Source: JANWXR01 sp964608265 (GTDB lineage: Bacteria; Chloroflexota; Anaerolineae; Anaerolineales; UBA6663). From it: a stretch of DNA of 64,000 bases. The notes under the pieces are model-generated. The model did no database searches and had not been told where the DNA came from. It saw only the letters and a list, made by a program, of their open reading frames with translations. The position numbers were made by a program, and so were the translations under genes. The stretch lies in NCBI GenBank assembly GCA_964608265.1, contig CAZSNP010000014.1, forward strand, positions 16,773-80,772, written 5' to 3'. Shown in pieces: positions 42,185 through 51,240 of this stretch (positions within the stretch are counted from its first letter, which is position 1; every line of letters begins with the position of its first letter).

Positions 42185-42214
42185 AACCGGGTGCGCTCAG
42201 CAGCGCACCCGGTT
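42185..42214 (-). terminator. Intrinsic terminator of the secreted-protein gene
   Basis: A perfect 13-bp stem AACCGGGTGCGCT / AGCGCACCCGGTT with a 4-nt loop. On the minus strand it is followed by TTGTTG, so it serves the gene at 42245-42742; it may also stop the convergent coxL-like transcript. Confidence 0.75.
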
Positions 42215-42244
42215 GAACAACGGCGACTTGAGTTGGAAAAGTTC

Positions 42245-42742
42245 TCAGTTCCCGCGCACGCGCTTGCAGGTCACGCACTCGGGCGTGGTCTCACAGCGGA
42301 AGTTCTGCCGCGTGTACAGATCACCGGCCTGCGCGGCGACCGAAGCGTAATCCCAATACACAAAGCCTACACTTTCGAGGTGGCCTTCGCAAACATCGTA
42401 CACCGGTGTCGGGTCTTCGGTTTCAACGGTGAAATGCGCGAGGCCGCGGTGATTGAACTGGCCCGCCCACACGGTGGTATAGCCGGTGGCCTCAACATGC
42501 GCCCCCTCGACGACCCAGGTGGTGTGCCCATCGGCGCACGTCACATCGGCGGTGCCGGAGGCGTGCAGGGTTACGTGCGTGTCTTCGGGATGGGTGTGCG
42601 TCAGCCGCACCTTGCCGTCGGCGATGAGTGAGCCGAGACGGAACCCGGTGAGGGTGATGCGGATGCTCTGGGCGAAGGCGGGCGAAACGGTGACGGACAG
42701 CACGACAACAGCGGTCAAAATGGCAAACAGTTTACGGCGCAT
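42245..42742 (-). CDS. Secreted protein of unknown function
   Basis: 165 residues. Signal peptide MRRKLFAILTAVVVLSVTVSPAFA with cleavage at AFA-QS. The mature part has strand-rich segments (IRITLTGFRLGSLIADGKVRLTHTHPEDTHVTLHASGTADVTC) and six Cys, four of them in the last third (YDVCEG, FRCETTPECVTCKR), which suggests disulfide bonds or a metal site. No family recognised. It is monocistronic, with terminators on its downstream side. Confidence 0.6.
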   Translation of the reverse strand: MRRKLFAILTAVVVLSVTVSPAFAQSIRITLTGFRLGSLIADGKVRLTHTHPEDTHVTLHASGTADVTCADGHTTWVVEGAHVEATGYTTVWAGQFNHRGLAHFTVETEDPTPVYDVCEGHLESVGFVYWDYASVAAQAGDLYTRQNFRCETTPECVTCKRVRGN

Positions 42743-43061
42743 AGGGCCTCACTTGTGGTCAATAGATGGTGCGGCAAGGATTGTGAATTAAAGCTTCTGT
42801 CGCCTGATCTTGGTTTTCCATGGCCCTCCCGAGTCGAAAAAAGAAAACCACCGGTGCAACGACCGGTGAACGTGGTCCGGGCTGGCCCCCTGTTCAATGG
42901 AATACCAATACGCGTCGGTTGGAGCGGTCGAACGACTTTATCTTCGGGCAATATACTCCTGATTCCGCGGCGCGTGATTAGGAGATATGGGTCATTAACC
43001 CGCCCTGCATTGTGCGCAGATGGCGAGCAGCTTATACTTTCTCCTAACCCGCAACGCCGCC
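42743..43061. other. Gap with an orphan minus-strand terminator
   Basis: About 320 bp without a convincing gene. At 42849-42868 a hairpin CACCGGT-GCAACG-ACCGGTG is followed, on the minus strand, by TTTTCTTTTTT (42837-42847): a good intrinsic terminator with no annotated gene ahead of it. A short minus-strand RNA starting between about 42880 and 43050 is possible. The composition is less GC-rich than in the flanking genes. Confidence 0.4.
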
Positions 43062-46000
43062 ATGACTGAACGCGAGCAACTCGAACAGGCCATCGCCGCC
43101 CTCGAAGCCCAGCGCGCCCTCCTCGGCGAGGCCGTCGTCAACGCCGCGCTCGCGCCGATGCGCGACAAGCTGGCCGCGCTGTCTGCCCCCGCGCGCGCGG
43201 CGGCCGGCGAGGCTGAACAACAGCGCAAGCAGGTCACCGTCCTCTTCGCCGATGTCTCCGGCTTCACCGCCATGTCCGAAACGCTGGATGCCGAAGAGGT
43301 CACCGCGACGATGAACGCGCTGTGGTCACGGCTCGACGGCGCAATCCAGACGAACGGTGGCCGCATTGACAAGCACATCGGCGACGCGGTGATGGCGCTC
43401 TTCGGCGCGCCGCTGGCCCGCGAGGACGACCCCGAACGCGCCATCCGCGCCGCGCTGGAGATGCAGACCGAGCTGACCGCGTTTGCCTCCGGCCGGCGCC
43501 ATCCCCTGGCCATGCGCATCGGCATCAACACCGGCCCGGTCGTGCTCGGCGCGGTCGGCACCACCGGCGAGTACACGGCCATGGGCGACGCCGTCAACGT
43601 CGCCAGCCGCCTCGAGCACGCCGCCCCGGTCGGCGGCATCCTCATCTCGCACGACACCTACCGGCACGTGCGCGGCGTCTTCGACGTGGTCACGCAGGAG
43701 CCGATCACGGTCAAGGGCAAGGTCGAGCCGATCCAGACCTACGTCGTGCGCCGGGCCAAGCCGCGCGCCTTCCGCGTCACCACCCGCGGCGTGGAGGGGG
43801 TGGAGACGCGGACGATCGGGCGCGAGGCCGAGCTGCGGCGGATGCAGGCGGCGTTCGAGGCGGCCAACGCGGAGGCGCGCACCACGTTGATCAGCGTGGT
43901 GGCCGAGGCCGGCACCGGCAAATCGCGTTTGCTGTACGAGTTCGTCAACTGGCTCGAGGTGCTGCCCAGCCGCACCCTCATCTTCAAAGGCCGCGCCACG
44001 CCCGAGATGGCCGACGTGCCCTACGCGCTGCTGCGCGATGTCTTTGCCTTTCGGCTCGAGATTCAGGATAGCGACCGCGCGGCAGCCGTGCGCGAAAAGA
44101 TCGAGGCTGGGATCACCCGCTTTCTACCCGGCGAGGCCGGGCTGATGCGGGCGCATTTCATCGCGCATCTGGCCGGGTTCGATTTCTCGCACAGCCCCCA
44201 CCTGCAGGGCATCCTCGGCGACGCGCGCCAGATTCGTGACCGCGCTTTTCATTACCTCAACGAGTTCTTCGTCGCCGTCGCCCACAGCGACCCGGTGGTC
44301 TTGCTGTTGGAGGACATCCACTGGGCCGACGACGGCTCGCTCGATTGGATCGAGACTCTGTTGCGCGAGCAACCGGCCCTGCGCCTCAGCGTCGTCGGGT
44401 TGACGCGGCCCGCCTTCTTCGAGCGGCGGCCGCAGTGGGGGAGTGATCCCGCGCGGCACGCCCGCATTGACCTGCGCCCGCTGTCCGAGGACGAGACGCG
44501 CGGCCTCGTGGCCGACATCCTGCGCAAAGCCCGCCACATCCCCGACGCCCTCACCGACCTCATCGTGCGCCGCGCCGAGGGCAGCCCGTTTTACGTCGAA
44601 GAGCTGATCAAGATGCTGATCGAGGACGGCGTCATCCACACCGGCGCGGAGGAGTGGTCGGTGGAGATGAACCGGCTGGCGCAGGTGCGGGTGCCGGCGA
44701 CCCTCACCGGTGTGTTGCAGGCGCGGCTCGACGGTCTGCCGGCGAAGGAGCGCGACACGCTGCAACAGGCCGCCGTCGTCGGGCGCGTGTTCTGGGAGAA
44801 CGTCGTCCAGCGCCTGCGCCACCCCGATGCCGTCGTGCCCGAGCCGCCGGCGTACACCGAAGACCGCCTCAAATCGCTGACCGGCAAAGAACTCATCTTC
44901 CCGCACGAGGAGTCCGTCCTCGGCGACTCGGCGGAATACATCTTCAAACACGCGCTGCTGCACGACGTGACGTACGAGAGCGTGCTCAAACGTCTGCGCC
45001 GCGCCTATCACGCGCAGGTCGCGCAGGCCATCATCGAGGTCAGCGGCGAACGGGCCAACGAAAACGCCGGGCGCGTCGGCGAGCACTTCGAGCTGGGCGG
45101 CGAACCGTTGCGCGCCGCCGAATGGTATTGGCGCGCCGGACGGCAGGCGCAAGACACCTACGCGCCCAACGCGGCGTTGAACTATTATCAAAAAGCCCTC
45201 GAACGATTGGCCGAGCGAGGCGACGAGGCCGCCGCGCCCAACTGGCGCTTCGAGGTGTACGACGGCCTGGGCGTGGTGCTGGATTCGCTGGCGCGCCACG
45301 CCGAGGCCATCGAGACGTACACCCGTATGCTGGCCGAGGCTGAGGCAGCCGGCAACGTCGTGGCGCAGGCCCGCGCGTGGAATGGGCTGGCGAACACACA
45401 GGGCAATCGCGGCGAGCACCGGTTGGCGCTGGAAAGCGCGGCCCGGGCCGAGTCGCTGCTGACGACGGTCGAGGCCCCACGGGTGTTGACCCAGGCGATG
45501 TTGATGAAGAGCCGCACCCTCTTCCGGCTGGGGCGCGCCGACGAGGCCCTCGGGCTGGCCGAGCAGATGTTTGCCGTGGCGCAGAGCAGCGGTGACCGCG
45601 CGCAACTGGGCAGCGCCCTCATGCTCTTTGGCGCGCTGCATTACATTCAGGGTCGTTACGCGCAGGCCGTGCATTACTTCGAGGATGCGCGCGCGGTTTT
45701 TCACCAGTTGAACGACCGCCGGCGGTTGATGGATGTCTCGAGCAACCTCGGCGTCATCGCCCACGCGCGCGGCGATTACGCCACCGCCTTCGACCGCACC
45801 CACGAGTCGTTGCTCATCGCCCGTGAAATCGGCGAACGCGATGGGGAACTGGTCTTCGCCAGCAACCTTGGCGCCGCCCAGGTGGCGCTCGGCGAGTATG
45901 CCGCGGCGGAGGCCGGGCTGCGGCGCGTCATCGAGTTGGCCGGGCCGGGCGGGTCGTGGGTGCTCTCCGACACACTGCGGCTGTCGGCCGAAGCGTACCT

Positions 46001-46361
46001 CGGCCAGCACAAAACCGAGGCCGCGCTGGCCGCCGCGCAACAGGCCCTCGCCCTCGGAGAGAAGGACAGCGTGCAGGAATACATCGGCGCCGCCTGGCGC
46101 GTGCTGGGGCAGGTGGCCGCGCAACTGGGCCGGCCCGTGACGATCGGCGACGGCAGCCATGACGCCCGCGCTTGCTTCGCCGAGAGCCTGCGGATCTTCG
46201 CTGAGGCCAACATGGAGGGAGGCAAGGCGCGCACGTTGAAAGAGTGGGCGCTGTTCGAGCGACAACACGGCGACGCGGAGCGCGGCGCGGCGATGTGGCG
46301 GGAGTCGCGCGACCTGTTCATCAAACTCGGCGCCGAACGCGAGGCCGAGCGCATGGCATAA
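43062..46361 (+). CDS. Class III adenylate/guanylate cyclase with AAA ATPase and TPR domains
   Basis: 1099 residues from the ATG at 43062 (MTEREQLEQ). After a coiled-coil start (about residues 1-50), a class III cyclase domain (about 55-225) has the metal-binding Asp in VLFADVSGF and the second one in KHIGDAVMALFG, with MRIGINTGPVVLGAVGT. An AAA/STAND-type ATPase follows: Walker A AEAGTGKSRL (about 286) and Walker B VVLLLEDIHWADD (about 412). The C-terminal half is a TPR array (ALNYYQKALERLAERGD and more). This architecture is common in Chloroflexota and Actinobacteria as a signal-responsive cyclase/regulator. The input is unknown. Confidence 0.9.
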   Translation: MTEREQLEQAIAALEAQRALLGEAVVNAALAPMRDKLAALSAPARAAAGEAEQQRKQVTVLFADVSGFTAMSETLDAEEVTATMNALWSRLDGAIQTNGGRIDKHIGDAVMALFGAPLAREDDPERAIRAALEMQTELTAFASGRRHPLAMRIGINTGPVVLGAVGTTGEYTAMGDAVNVASRLEHAAPVGGILISHDTYRHVRGVFDVVTQEPITVKGKVEPIQTYVVRRAKPRAFRVTTRGVEGVETRTIGREAELRRMQAAFEAANAEARTTLISVVAEAGTGKSRLLYEFVNWLEVLPSRTLIFKGRATPEMADVPYALLRDVFAFRLEIQDSDRAAAVREKIEAGITRFLPGEAGLMRAHFIAHLAGFDFSHSPHLQGILGDARQIRDRAFHYLNEFFVAVAHSDPVVLLLEDIHWADDGSLDWIETLLREQPALRLSVVGLTRPAFFERRPQWGSDPARHARIDLRPLSEDETRGLVADILRKARHIPDALTDLIVRRAEGSPFYVEELIKMLIEDGVIHTGAEEWSVEMNRLAQVRVPATLTGVLQARLDGLPAKERDTLQQAAVVGRVFWENVVQRLRHPDAVVPEPPAYTEDRLKSLTGKELIFPHEESVLGDSAEYIFKHALLHDVTYESVLKRLRRAYHAQVAQAIIEVSGERANENAGRVGEHFELGGEPLRAAEWYWRAGRQAQDTYAPNAALNYYQKALERLAERGDEAAAPNWRFEVYDGLGVVLDSLARHAEAIETYTRMLAEAEAAGNVVAQARAWNGLANTQGNRGEHRLALESAARAESLLTTVEAPRVLTQAMLMKSRTLFRLGRADEALGLAEQMFAVAQSSGDRAQLGSALMLFGALHYIQGRYAQAVHYFEDARAVFHQLNDRRRLMDVSSNLGVIAHARGDYATAFDRTHESLLIAREIGERDGELVFASNLGAAQVALGEYAAAEAGLRRVIELAGPGGSWVLSDTLRLSAEAYLGQHKTEAALAAAQQALALGEKDSVQEYIGAAWRVLGQVAAQLGRPVTIGDGSHDARACFAESLRIFAEANMEGGKARTLKEWALFERQHGDAERGAAMWRESRDLFIKLGAEREAERMA

Positions 46362-46379
46362 TGGCGGTATGCTTATGCT

Positions 46380-46462
46380 TGCACAGGGATATCACGGATT
46401 GGGCGGCTATGGCGCGTTGCTTGTGTGCATTCGGCCTTTATCCGTGTGATCCGTGAACGACA
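46380..46462. repeat. ATCACGGATTG / TTATCCGTGTGATCCGTG-type repeat
   Basis: Inverted words ATCACGGAT (46391-46399) and ATCCGTG (repeated at about 46440-46456) flank a short GC-rich core. They lie directly upstream of the TlpA-like start and are a further member of the dispersed word-like repeats. Confidence 0.45.
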
Positions 46463-46463
46463 A

Positions 46464-47024
46464 ATGACCGAAGTTGCAACACCCTCAAAATCAAGACTCC
46501 GATTCGGCTGGCTGGCGGCCTTTGGCGTGATCGTGGCGCTGCTGCTGCTCGTCGGGCTGACGATGACGCGCAGCGGGCGCGGACAGGTAGCGGTCGGCGA
46601 GCCGGCGCCCGATTTCAGCCTGACGGCCTTCGACGGCACCGCGCTGGAGGGCCGGTCGTTCGCGCTCAGCGAAGCGCGCGGCACGGTGGTGCTCCTCAAC
46701 TTCTGGGCCTCGTGGTGCATCGAGTGCCGGCCCGAGGCCGCCGCCCTCGAGCAAGCCTGGCAAACGTACAAAGCTCGCGGGCTGAAGGTCATCGGCCTGG
46801 CCTGGGCCGACGGCTCGGAGGCCGACTCGCTCGCCTTCATCCGCGAGCACAACCAGACCTTCCTCCTCGGCCCCGACCTCGGCACCCGCGCCGGGCAGGC
46901 GTACCGCATCACCGGCGTGCCCGAGACCTACCTCATTGACCAGAACGGCCTCATCGTCTGGCGCAAGATCGGGCCAACCAATTTCACCGAATTGCAAAGC
47001 GTCATCGAGCCGGTGCTGCGGTAG
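46464..47024 (+). CDS. TlpA/ResA-like membrane-anchored thioredoxin
   Basis: 186 residues from the ATG at 46464 (MTEVATPSK). One N-terminal membrane anchor (about residues 15-33), then a TlpA/AhpC-TSA thioredoxin fold with VGEPAPDFSLTAFDG, the active site NFWASWCIECRPE (CXXC with Ile-Glu in place of the usual Pro-Pro) and the cis-Pro loop GVPETYLID. Such proteins reduce disulfides outside the membrane, often in cytochrome c maturation. No ccm or res genes lie nearby. The CIEC dipeptide may shift the redox potential. A 15-bp hairpin follows the stop. Confidence 0.88.
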   Translation: MTEVATPSKSRLRFGWLAAFGVIVALLLLVGLTMTRSGRGQVAVGEPAPDFSLTAFDGTALEGRSFALSEARGTVVLLNFWASWCIECRPEAAALEQAWQTYKARGLKVIGLAWADGSEADSLAFIREHNQTFLLGPDLGTRAGQAYRITGVPETYLIDQNGLIVWRKIGPTNFTELQSVIEPVLR

Positions 47025-47052
47025 ACTCGGGGCACGTTCTCGCCGCCTGCGC

Positions 47053-47092
47053 CAGACCCTGAGGGTCTTCAGGACCCTCAGGGTCTGTTTGT
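47053..47092 (+). terminator. AGACCCTGAGGGTC palindromic repeat acting as terminator
   Basis: Perfect 15-bp stem (47053-47067 with 47073-47087) and TTCAG loop, followed by TTTGTCTG. The stem is built from the palindromic word GACCCTCAGGGTC, a dispersed repeat type; the element at 62753-62778 has the same design. Positioned just after the TlpA-like gene. Confidence 0.65.
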
Positions 47093-47102
47093 CTGAGGAC
47101 AG

Positions 47103-48068
47103 ATGTCGCCCAGGACTCGCTCGTTGCTCCTTAATCTCGCCCGCGTCGGCCTGTCGGCGGCGCTGCTGACGTGGGCCCTGTCGCAGGCCGGGCTGGAGCG
47201 TTTGCTCGGCGTCGCCAGCGCCGCGGATTGGCGGCCGTATCTGCTCGCCCTGCTGCTCGGCCAGCTCGGCATCGTCATCCGCGCCTATCGGTGGAAGGTG
47301 CTGCTCGATGCCGTCGGCGCGCGGGTGCCGTTTGCCCGCACGGTCTACCTCTACTTCGTCGGCGCGTTCTTCAACACCTTCCTCCCCACCGGCTTCGGCG
47401 GCGACGTGGTGCGCGCGCTCGACGCCGGGCCGGGCACGCAATCGTCGCAGGCCGCCGGCACCATCGTCGTCGATCGGCTGACGGGCTTCATCATGCTCTT
47501 CGTCCTCGCGCTCGTCGCGCTGCCGGCGGCGTGGGGCACGGTGCCGCAAACGCTGTTGCTGCCCATCGGCGGGCTGGCCGCCGGCGTGCTCGCAGGCAGC
47601 GCCTTGCTGTTCGAGGGCCGGCTGCTGCGCCGGATCACGGGCCGTTTGCCGCGCGCGATCTCGCTGGCGGGGGAGGGCTGGCTGGCGCGGACGTACAGCG
47701 TCATCACCGCCTGTGGCCGCGCGGCGCTGCTGCGGGCGCTGACGGCGTCGCTGATCTTCAACCTCGGGCAGACGCTGGGCGCGTGGCTGATCGCCCGCGC
47801 GCTCAGCCTCGATCTTTCGTTTTGGACGCTGCTTGCCTTTGTGCCGATTGCGACGGTGGCGCTGCTCGTGCCCGTCACCATCGGCGGGCTGGGGCTGCGC
47901 GAGGGGATCTACGTCGTGTTGTTCGCGCAGATCGGCCTCGGCAGCACCGCCGCCACCGCGTTCTCGCTGGCGGTGTACTCGGTGGATGTGGCCACCGGGA
48001 TCATGGGCGGCGTGATCTATTTGGTGTCGGGCGTGTTGGGGCTGCGGCGAACCGAAACGACGACATGA
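47103..48068 (+). CDS. Flippase-like membrane protein (UPF0104/LPG synthase TM type), first copy
   Basis: 321 residues with about eight transmembrane segments. The family motifs are IRAYRWKVLLDAVGARVPF, YFVGAFFNTFLPTGFGGDVVRALD, TIVVDRLTGF and PVTIGGLGLREG. Members (lysylphosphatidylglycerol synthase TM region, AglD2-like) move or modify lipid-linked molecules such as polyprenyl-phosphate sugars or aminoacyl lipids. The stop overlaps the start of the paralogous next gene by 4 bp (ATGA), so the two are translationally coupled and may work together. A GT39 gene lies convergently downstream. Confidence 0.85.
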   Translation: MSPRTRSLLLNLARVGLSAALLTWALSQAGLERLLGVASAADWRPYLLALLLGQLGIVIRAYRWKVLLDAVGARVPFARTVYLYFVGAFFNTFLPTGFGGDVVRALDAGPGTQSSQAAGTIVVDRLTGFIMLFVLALVALPAAWGTVPQTLLLPIGGLAAGVLAGSALLFEGRLLRRITGRLPRAISLAGEGWLARTYSVITACGRAALLRALTASLIFNLGQTLGAWLIARALSLDLSFWTLLAFVPIATVALLVPVTIGGLGLREGIYVVLFAQIGLGSTAATAFSLAVYSVDVATGIMGGVIYLVSGVLGLRRTETTT

Positions 48069-49048
48069 GCGCGACGCATCGCGACCGTTTGTTCACGCTG
48101 CTGCGCGTCGCCGTTTCGGTCGGGCTGCTGGCGTGGCTGTTCACCAGCGCCGACCTGCGCTCGCTGTGGCCGATGCTGCAATCGTTCAACGTGGCGGTGT
48201 ATGCCCTGGTCGTGCCGGTCAGCACTTTCGGGATGGCGCTGCGCGCGTGGCGCTGGCATGTGGTTTTGCGCGCAGCCGGCGCGCGGATGTCCCTTCGGCG
48301 CACGCTGTACCTGTGTTACGTCGGCGCGTTCTTCAACACCATCCTGCCCAGCGGCGTCGGCGGCGATGTGGCGCGTGTGCTCGAGGTCGGGCCGGAGGTG
48401 ACCAAACAACAGGCCACCGGCACCGTGCTCATCGATCGCCTGGCCGGCTTCGTCGTGCTGTTCCTCACCGCGCTGGTTGCCTTGCCGCTCTCGGCGAACT
48501 ATTTGCCGGCGGCCACGGTCGGGCTGATCGCCGCGATGACGGTCGGCGTGGTGGGCGGCGCGGTGCTGCTGGTCGAAGGGAGGTTAGTGCGGGCGGTGAT
48601 CGCGCGCCTGCCGTTGCCGCGCTCTCTCTCACTCGCCGGCGATACGTGGCTCGGGCAAACCTATGCTGTGATTGCGCGCTGCGGCCTGCGCGCGCTCGGC
48701 CAGGCGGCATTGATCTCGGTGGTGTTCAACCTCATCGCCGTGCTGTTCACGAGTTGGCTGGTGGCGCGTTCGCTCAACCTCGCGGTGCCGCTGTGGGCGC
48801 TGGCCGCCTTCATCCCGGTGATGACGGCGTCACTGTTGCTGCCGATCTCCATCAGCGGCTTCGGCGTGCGCGAGGGGGTGGCCGTCGCCCTCTTCACGCA
48901 GGTCGGCCTGACCGCCCCGCAGGCCGTGTTGCTCTCGCTCGGCTGGTACGCGCAGGACATGCTCGATGGGCTGATCGGCGGGCTGATCTACCTCGCGGTC
49001 AACGCGTTGGGTTTGAGGCCCAGGCGCTCACCGGCCCTCGAGCCTTAA
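48065..49048 (+). CDS. Flippase-like membrane protein (UPF0104/LPG synthase TM type), second copy
   Basis: 327 residues, about eight transmembrane segments, clearly a paralogue of the preceding protein: LRAWRWHVVLRAAGARMSL, CYVGAFFNTILPSGVGGDVARVLE, TVLIDRLAGF and PISISGFGVREGVA. The tandem pair probably arose by duplication. The start ATG overlaps the upstream stop. Its own stop overlaps the stop codon of the convergent GT39 gene by 3-4 bp, leaving no intergenic space. Substrate unknown; a lipid-linked sugar is likely from the neighbouring glycosyltransferase. Confidence 0.85.
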   Translation: MSATHRDRLFTLLRVAVSVGLLAWLFTSADLRSLWPMLQSFNVAVYALVVPVSTFGMALRAWRWHVVLRAAGARMSLRRTLYLCYVGAFFNTILPSGVGGDVARVLEVGPEVTKQQATGTVLIDRLAGFVVLFLTALVALPLSANYLPAATVGLIAAMTVGVVGGAVLLVEGRLVRAVIARLPLPRSLSLAGDTWLGQTYAVIARCGLRALGQAALISVVFNLIAVLFTSWLVARSLNLAVPLWALAAFIPVMTASLLLPISISGFGVREGVAVALFTQVGLTAPQAVLLSLGWYAQDMLDGLIGGLIYLAVNALGLRPRRSPALEP

Positions 49049-51102
49049 CCGCCGCAATCGTAGAGCGTCATCTGCATCTGCCGGCCGGGGCCGCCGGGGA
49101 GGCCGCCGTTACCGAGGCCGCCCTGCGCCCCGTCGGGCGCGCCCGCGCTGATCGTCGCCGTGTCGAAGCCGGGCACCGGCGTGCACGCGCCCGTCACCCA
49201 CTCCGTCACCTCCGTTTGATTGCTGTTCTGACGCGGGCCGCCACCATCGCCGTTCGCGCTCCAATAGACAAACCGCAGCTCGCCGTCGGCCACCATCTGC
49301 GCCAGCGCCTCGGGGGTCGCCACTTTGTCCTGCCCGTTGAATCCACCGAGATAGAGCACCGGGCGGCCGGTCGCGATCACGTAATCCGCGCCCTGTATCG
49401 CACTCGGCACGGCCATCAAATAATCGGTGGATTTCGTGTGGGCGGTCACGTAATCGAGCAGGGTTTGATTGAGCTGCAGATCGCCGCTATTGCTCGGGCC
49501 GGAGACTCGACCGGTGTAGGCGGCGGGCAGCGATTGGTTGCTGCTCGAGTTCTGCATCGTCCACACCGACCACACGCCGGGGATGAGCAGCAACGCCAGC
49601 ATCACACCCGCGAAGCCGAGGGCCGCGCCGCGCCGCACCGGCCAGCGCGTGGCGATGACGAGCAGCGCCGCGCTGACGATGAAGATCACGCCCGCAATCG
49701 CCAACACCCCGCTGGCGTCGAGGAACGAGAGCGCGGTCGCGGCCTGAAAGGCCAGCGTCACCGTCGCGGCGAGCAGCAGCGCGATGAGGGCGAGCCACGG
49801 CCGGCGCTCACGCATCTGCCACAGCGTCAGCGCGCCGAGGCCCACCAGGGCGGCCAGCGGCGGGGCCAGCATCGAGAGATAGTATTCGTGGAAGAAGCCG
49901 GCGATGCTGAAGAACGCCCCGCCGATGACGAGCCAGCCGCCCCACAGCACCAGCGACTGATGCTCGGCGGCGAGCGGCCAACTGCGGCGCGCGCCGAACA
50001 GCAACAAGCCGGCGCTGACTAAACTGAAGGGCAGCAGCCAGCTCATCTCCTTGCTCAAGGGCGCAACGAAGAGCCGCAGCGCCCCCGGCTGGCCGGTGCC
50101 CGGGAAGCCGCCGCGCCGGGCAGGGCCGCCCGGCCCTTGCGGTCGCTGCCCGTTGGCTCCGTCACCGAAGTTGGTCGGAGGCAGTTGGCCGTTTGGCCCG
50201 GTGTTCGGCGGCGCGAACTGTCCGGCGCCGGCGGGCCGCTGCGGCTGGCCGCCGCCCGCCCCGGTGAGCCGCTGCACGCCGTTGTATCCCAACATCAACT
50301 CCAGCACCGAATTCGTGTCGCTGCTCCCGACGTACGGGCGCTGCTCGGCGGGCGTCAAATCCACCGCCACCGCCCACGCCAGTGACACGCCGGCCAACAC
50401 GACCGTGGCCAGCGACAGGTTGACGACCTTGCGCCGCAGGCTGGCAGACGCGCCGAAGAAGTACAGGGCGAAGAAAGCCGGCAGCGGCAGATACGCCTGC
50501 ATCATTTTGATATTGAAGCCGAGGCCAACCAGCAGCGCGCCGAGCAGCAAAAAGCGCAGCCGCCCGCTCTCGGTGGCTTTGATGAAGGCCCACGCGGCCA
50601 GCAACAGAGTCAGGATCAGCGGGCTGTCCATCGTGTTGTTGCGATCCGTGGCGACGACGATGGGGGTGAGGGCGAAGGCCAGCGCGGCCAGCCAGCCGGC
50701 AGCGATGCCGAACCTGCGCTGAACGAGATGGTAGAGCACGGCCACCGAGGCCAGCCCGGCCAGGATTTCGGGCAGCAGCACCGCGAAACCGTTGACGCCG
50801 AGGAAGTAGGCCGAGATCGCTTGCAGCCACAACCCGAGCGGCGGCTTGTCGATGCTCACGGCCCCGCCCGGCTCGGCGGCGACGAAGAAGAAGTTATGCC
50901 ACGACTGCAACATGCTCGTCACGCCGGCGGTGTAGTAATGGTTGACGTAGCCGAGCGAATCGAGATTGGCAAAGCGCAGGCTGGCCGCGCCGGCCACGAT
51001 GACGGCCAGGCCGAGCCACCCCAGCCCAGTCGGCCGGGCCAATTGAAGCGGGCGCGCCTGAACGGCGGCGGGGGAGGTTAGGTCGAGTGAGTGTGTCGCC
51101 AT
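49045..51102 (-). CDS. Glycosyltransferase family 39 (PMT/ArnT-like) membrane protein
   Basis: 685 residues, about 12 membrane segments. The GT-C marks are the first extracytoplasmic loop SLGYVNHYYTAGVTSML followed by SIDKPPLGLWLQA, and ATDRNNTMDSPLILTLLLAAWAF. Such enzymes transfer a sugar from a polyprenyl-phosphate donor to lipid or protein outside the membrane. A Gly/Pro/Gln-rich loop (about residues 280-345) and a Gly-rich C-terminus before MQMTLYDCGG are typical of this actinobacterial/Chloroflexota subgroup. The C-terminal soluble part has YVIATGRPVLYLGGFNGQD. Convergent with the flippase-like pair, with which it may share lipid-sugar substrates. Confidence 0.85.
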   Translation of the reverse strand: MATHSLDLTSPAAVQARPLQLARPTGLGWLGLAVIVAGAASLRFANLDSLGYVNHYYTAGVTSMLQSWHNFFFVAAEPGGAVSIDKPPLGLWLQAISAYFLGVNGFAVLLPEILAGLASVAVLYHLVQRRFGIAAGWLAALAFALTPIVVATDRNNTMDSPLILTLLLAAWAFIKATESGRLRFLLLGALLVGLGFNIKMMQAYLPLPAFFALYFFGASASLRRKVVNLSLATVVLAGVSLAWAVAVDLTPAEQRPYVGSSDTNSVLELMLGYNGVQRLTGAGGGQPQRPAGAGQFAPPNTGPNGQLPPTNFGDGANGQRPQGPGGPARRGGFPGTGQPGALRLFVAPLSKEMSWLLPFSLVSAGLLLFGARRSWPLAAEHQSLVLWGGWLVIGGAFFSIAGFFHEYYLSMLAPPLAALVGLGALTLWQMRERRPWLALIALLLAATVTLAFQAATALSFLDASGVLAIAGVIFIVSAALLVIATRWPVRRGAALGFAGVMLALLLIPGVWSVWTMQNSSSNQSLPAAYTGRVSGPSNSGDLQLNQTLLDYVTAHTKSTDYLMAVPSAIQGADYVIATGRPVLYLGGFNGQDKVATPEALAQMVADGELRFVYWSANGDGGGPRQNSNQTEVTEWVTGACTPVPGFDTATISAGAPDGAQGGLGNGGLPGGPGRQMQMTLYDCGG

Positions 51103-51240
51103 AGCGCCTGATTTGACTCCGGGTTCGAGTCAACCTCAATGGCCGAAAGCATAAGGCCGGGTGCTTCAGAAGTGGTTCAGGAAAAATAAGTCGCCGCTGA
51201 TACGGCCAGGCGCGCCCGCTATGCTAGAATGCCTTCGCTC

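Noticed and set aside
44124..46268. Minus-strand frame of 714 residues
   Set aside because: Antisense to the AAA/TPR part of the cyclase protein; no domain seen.
48133..50022. Plus-strand frame of 629 residues
   Set aside because: Crosses two real genes on different strands; Arg-rich shadow frame.
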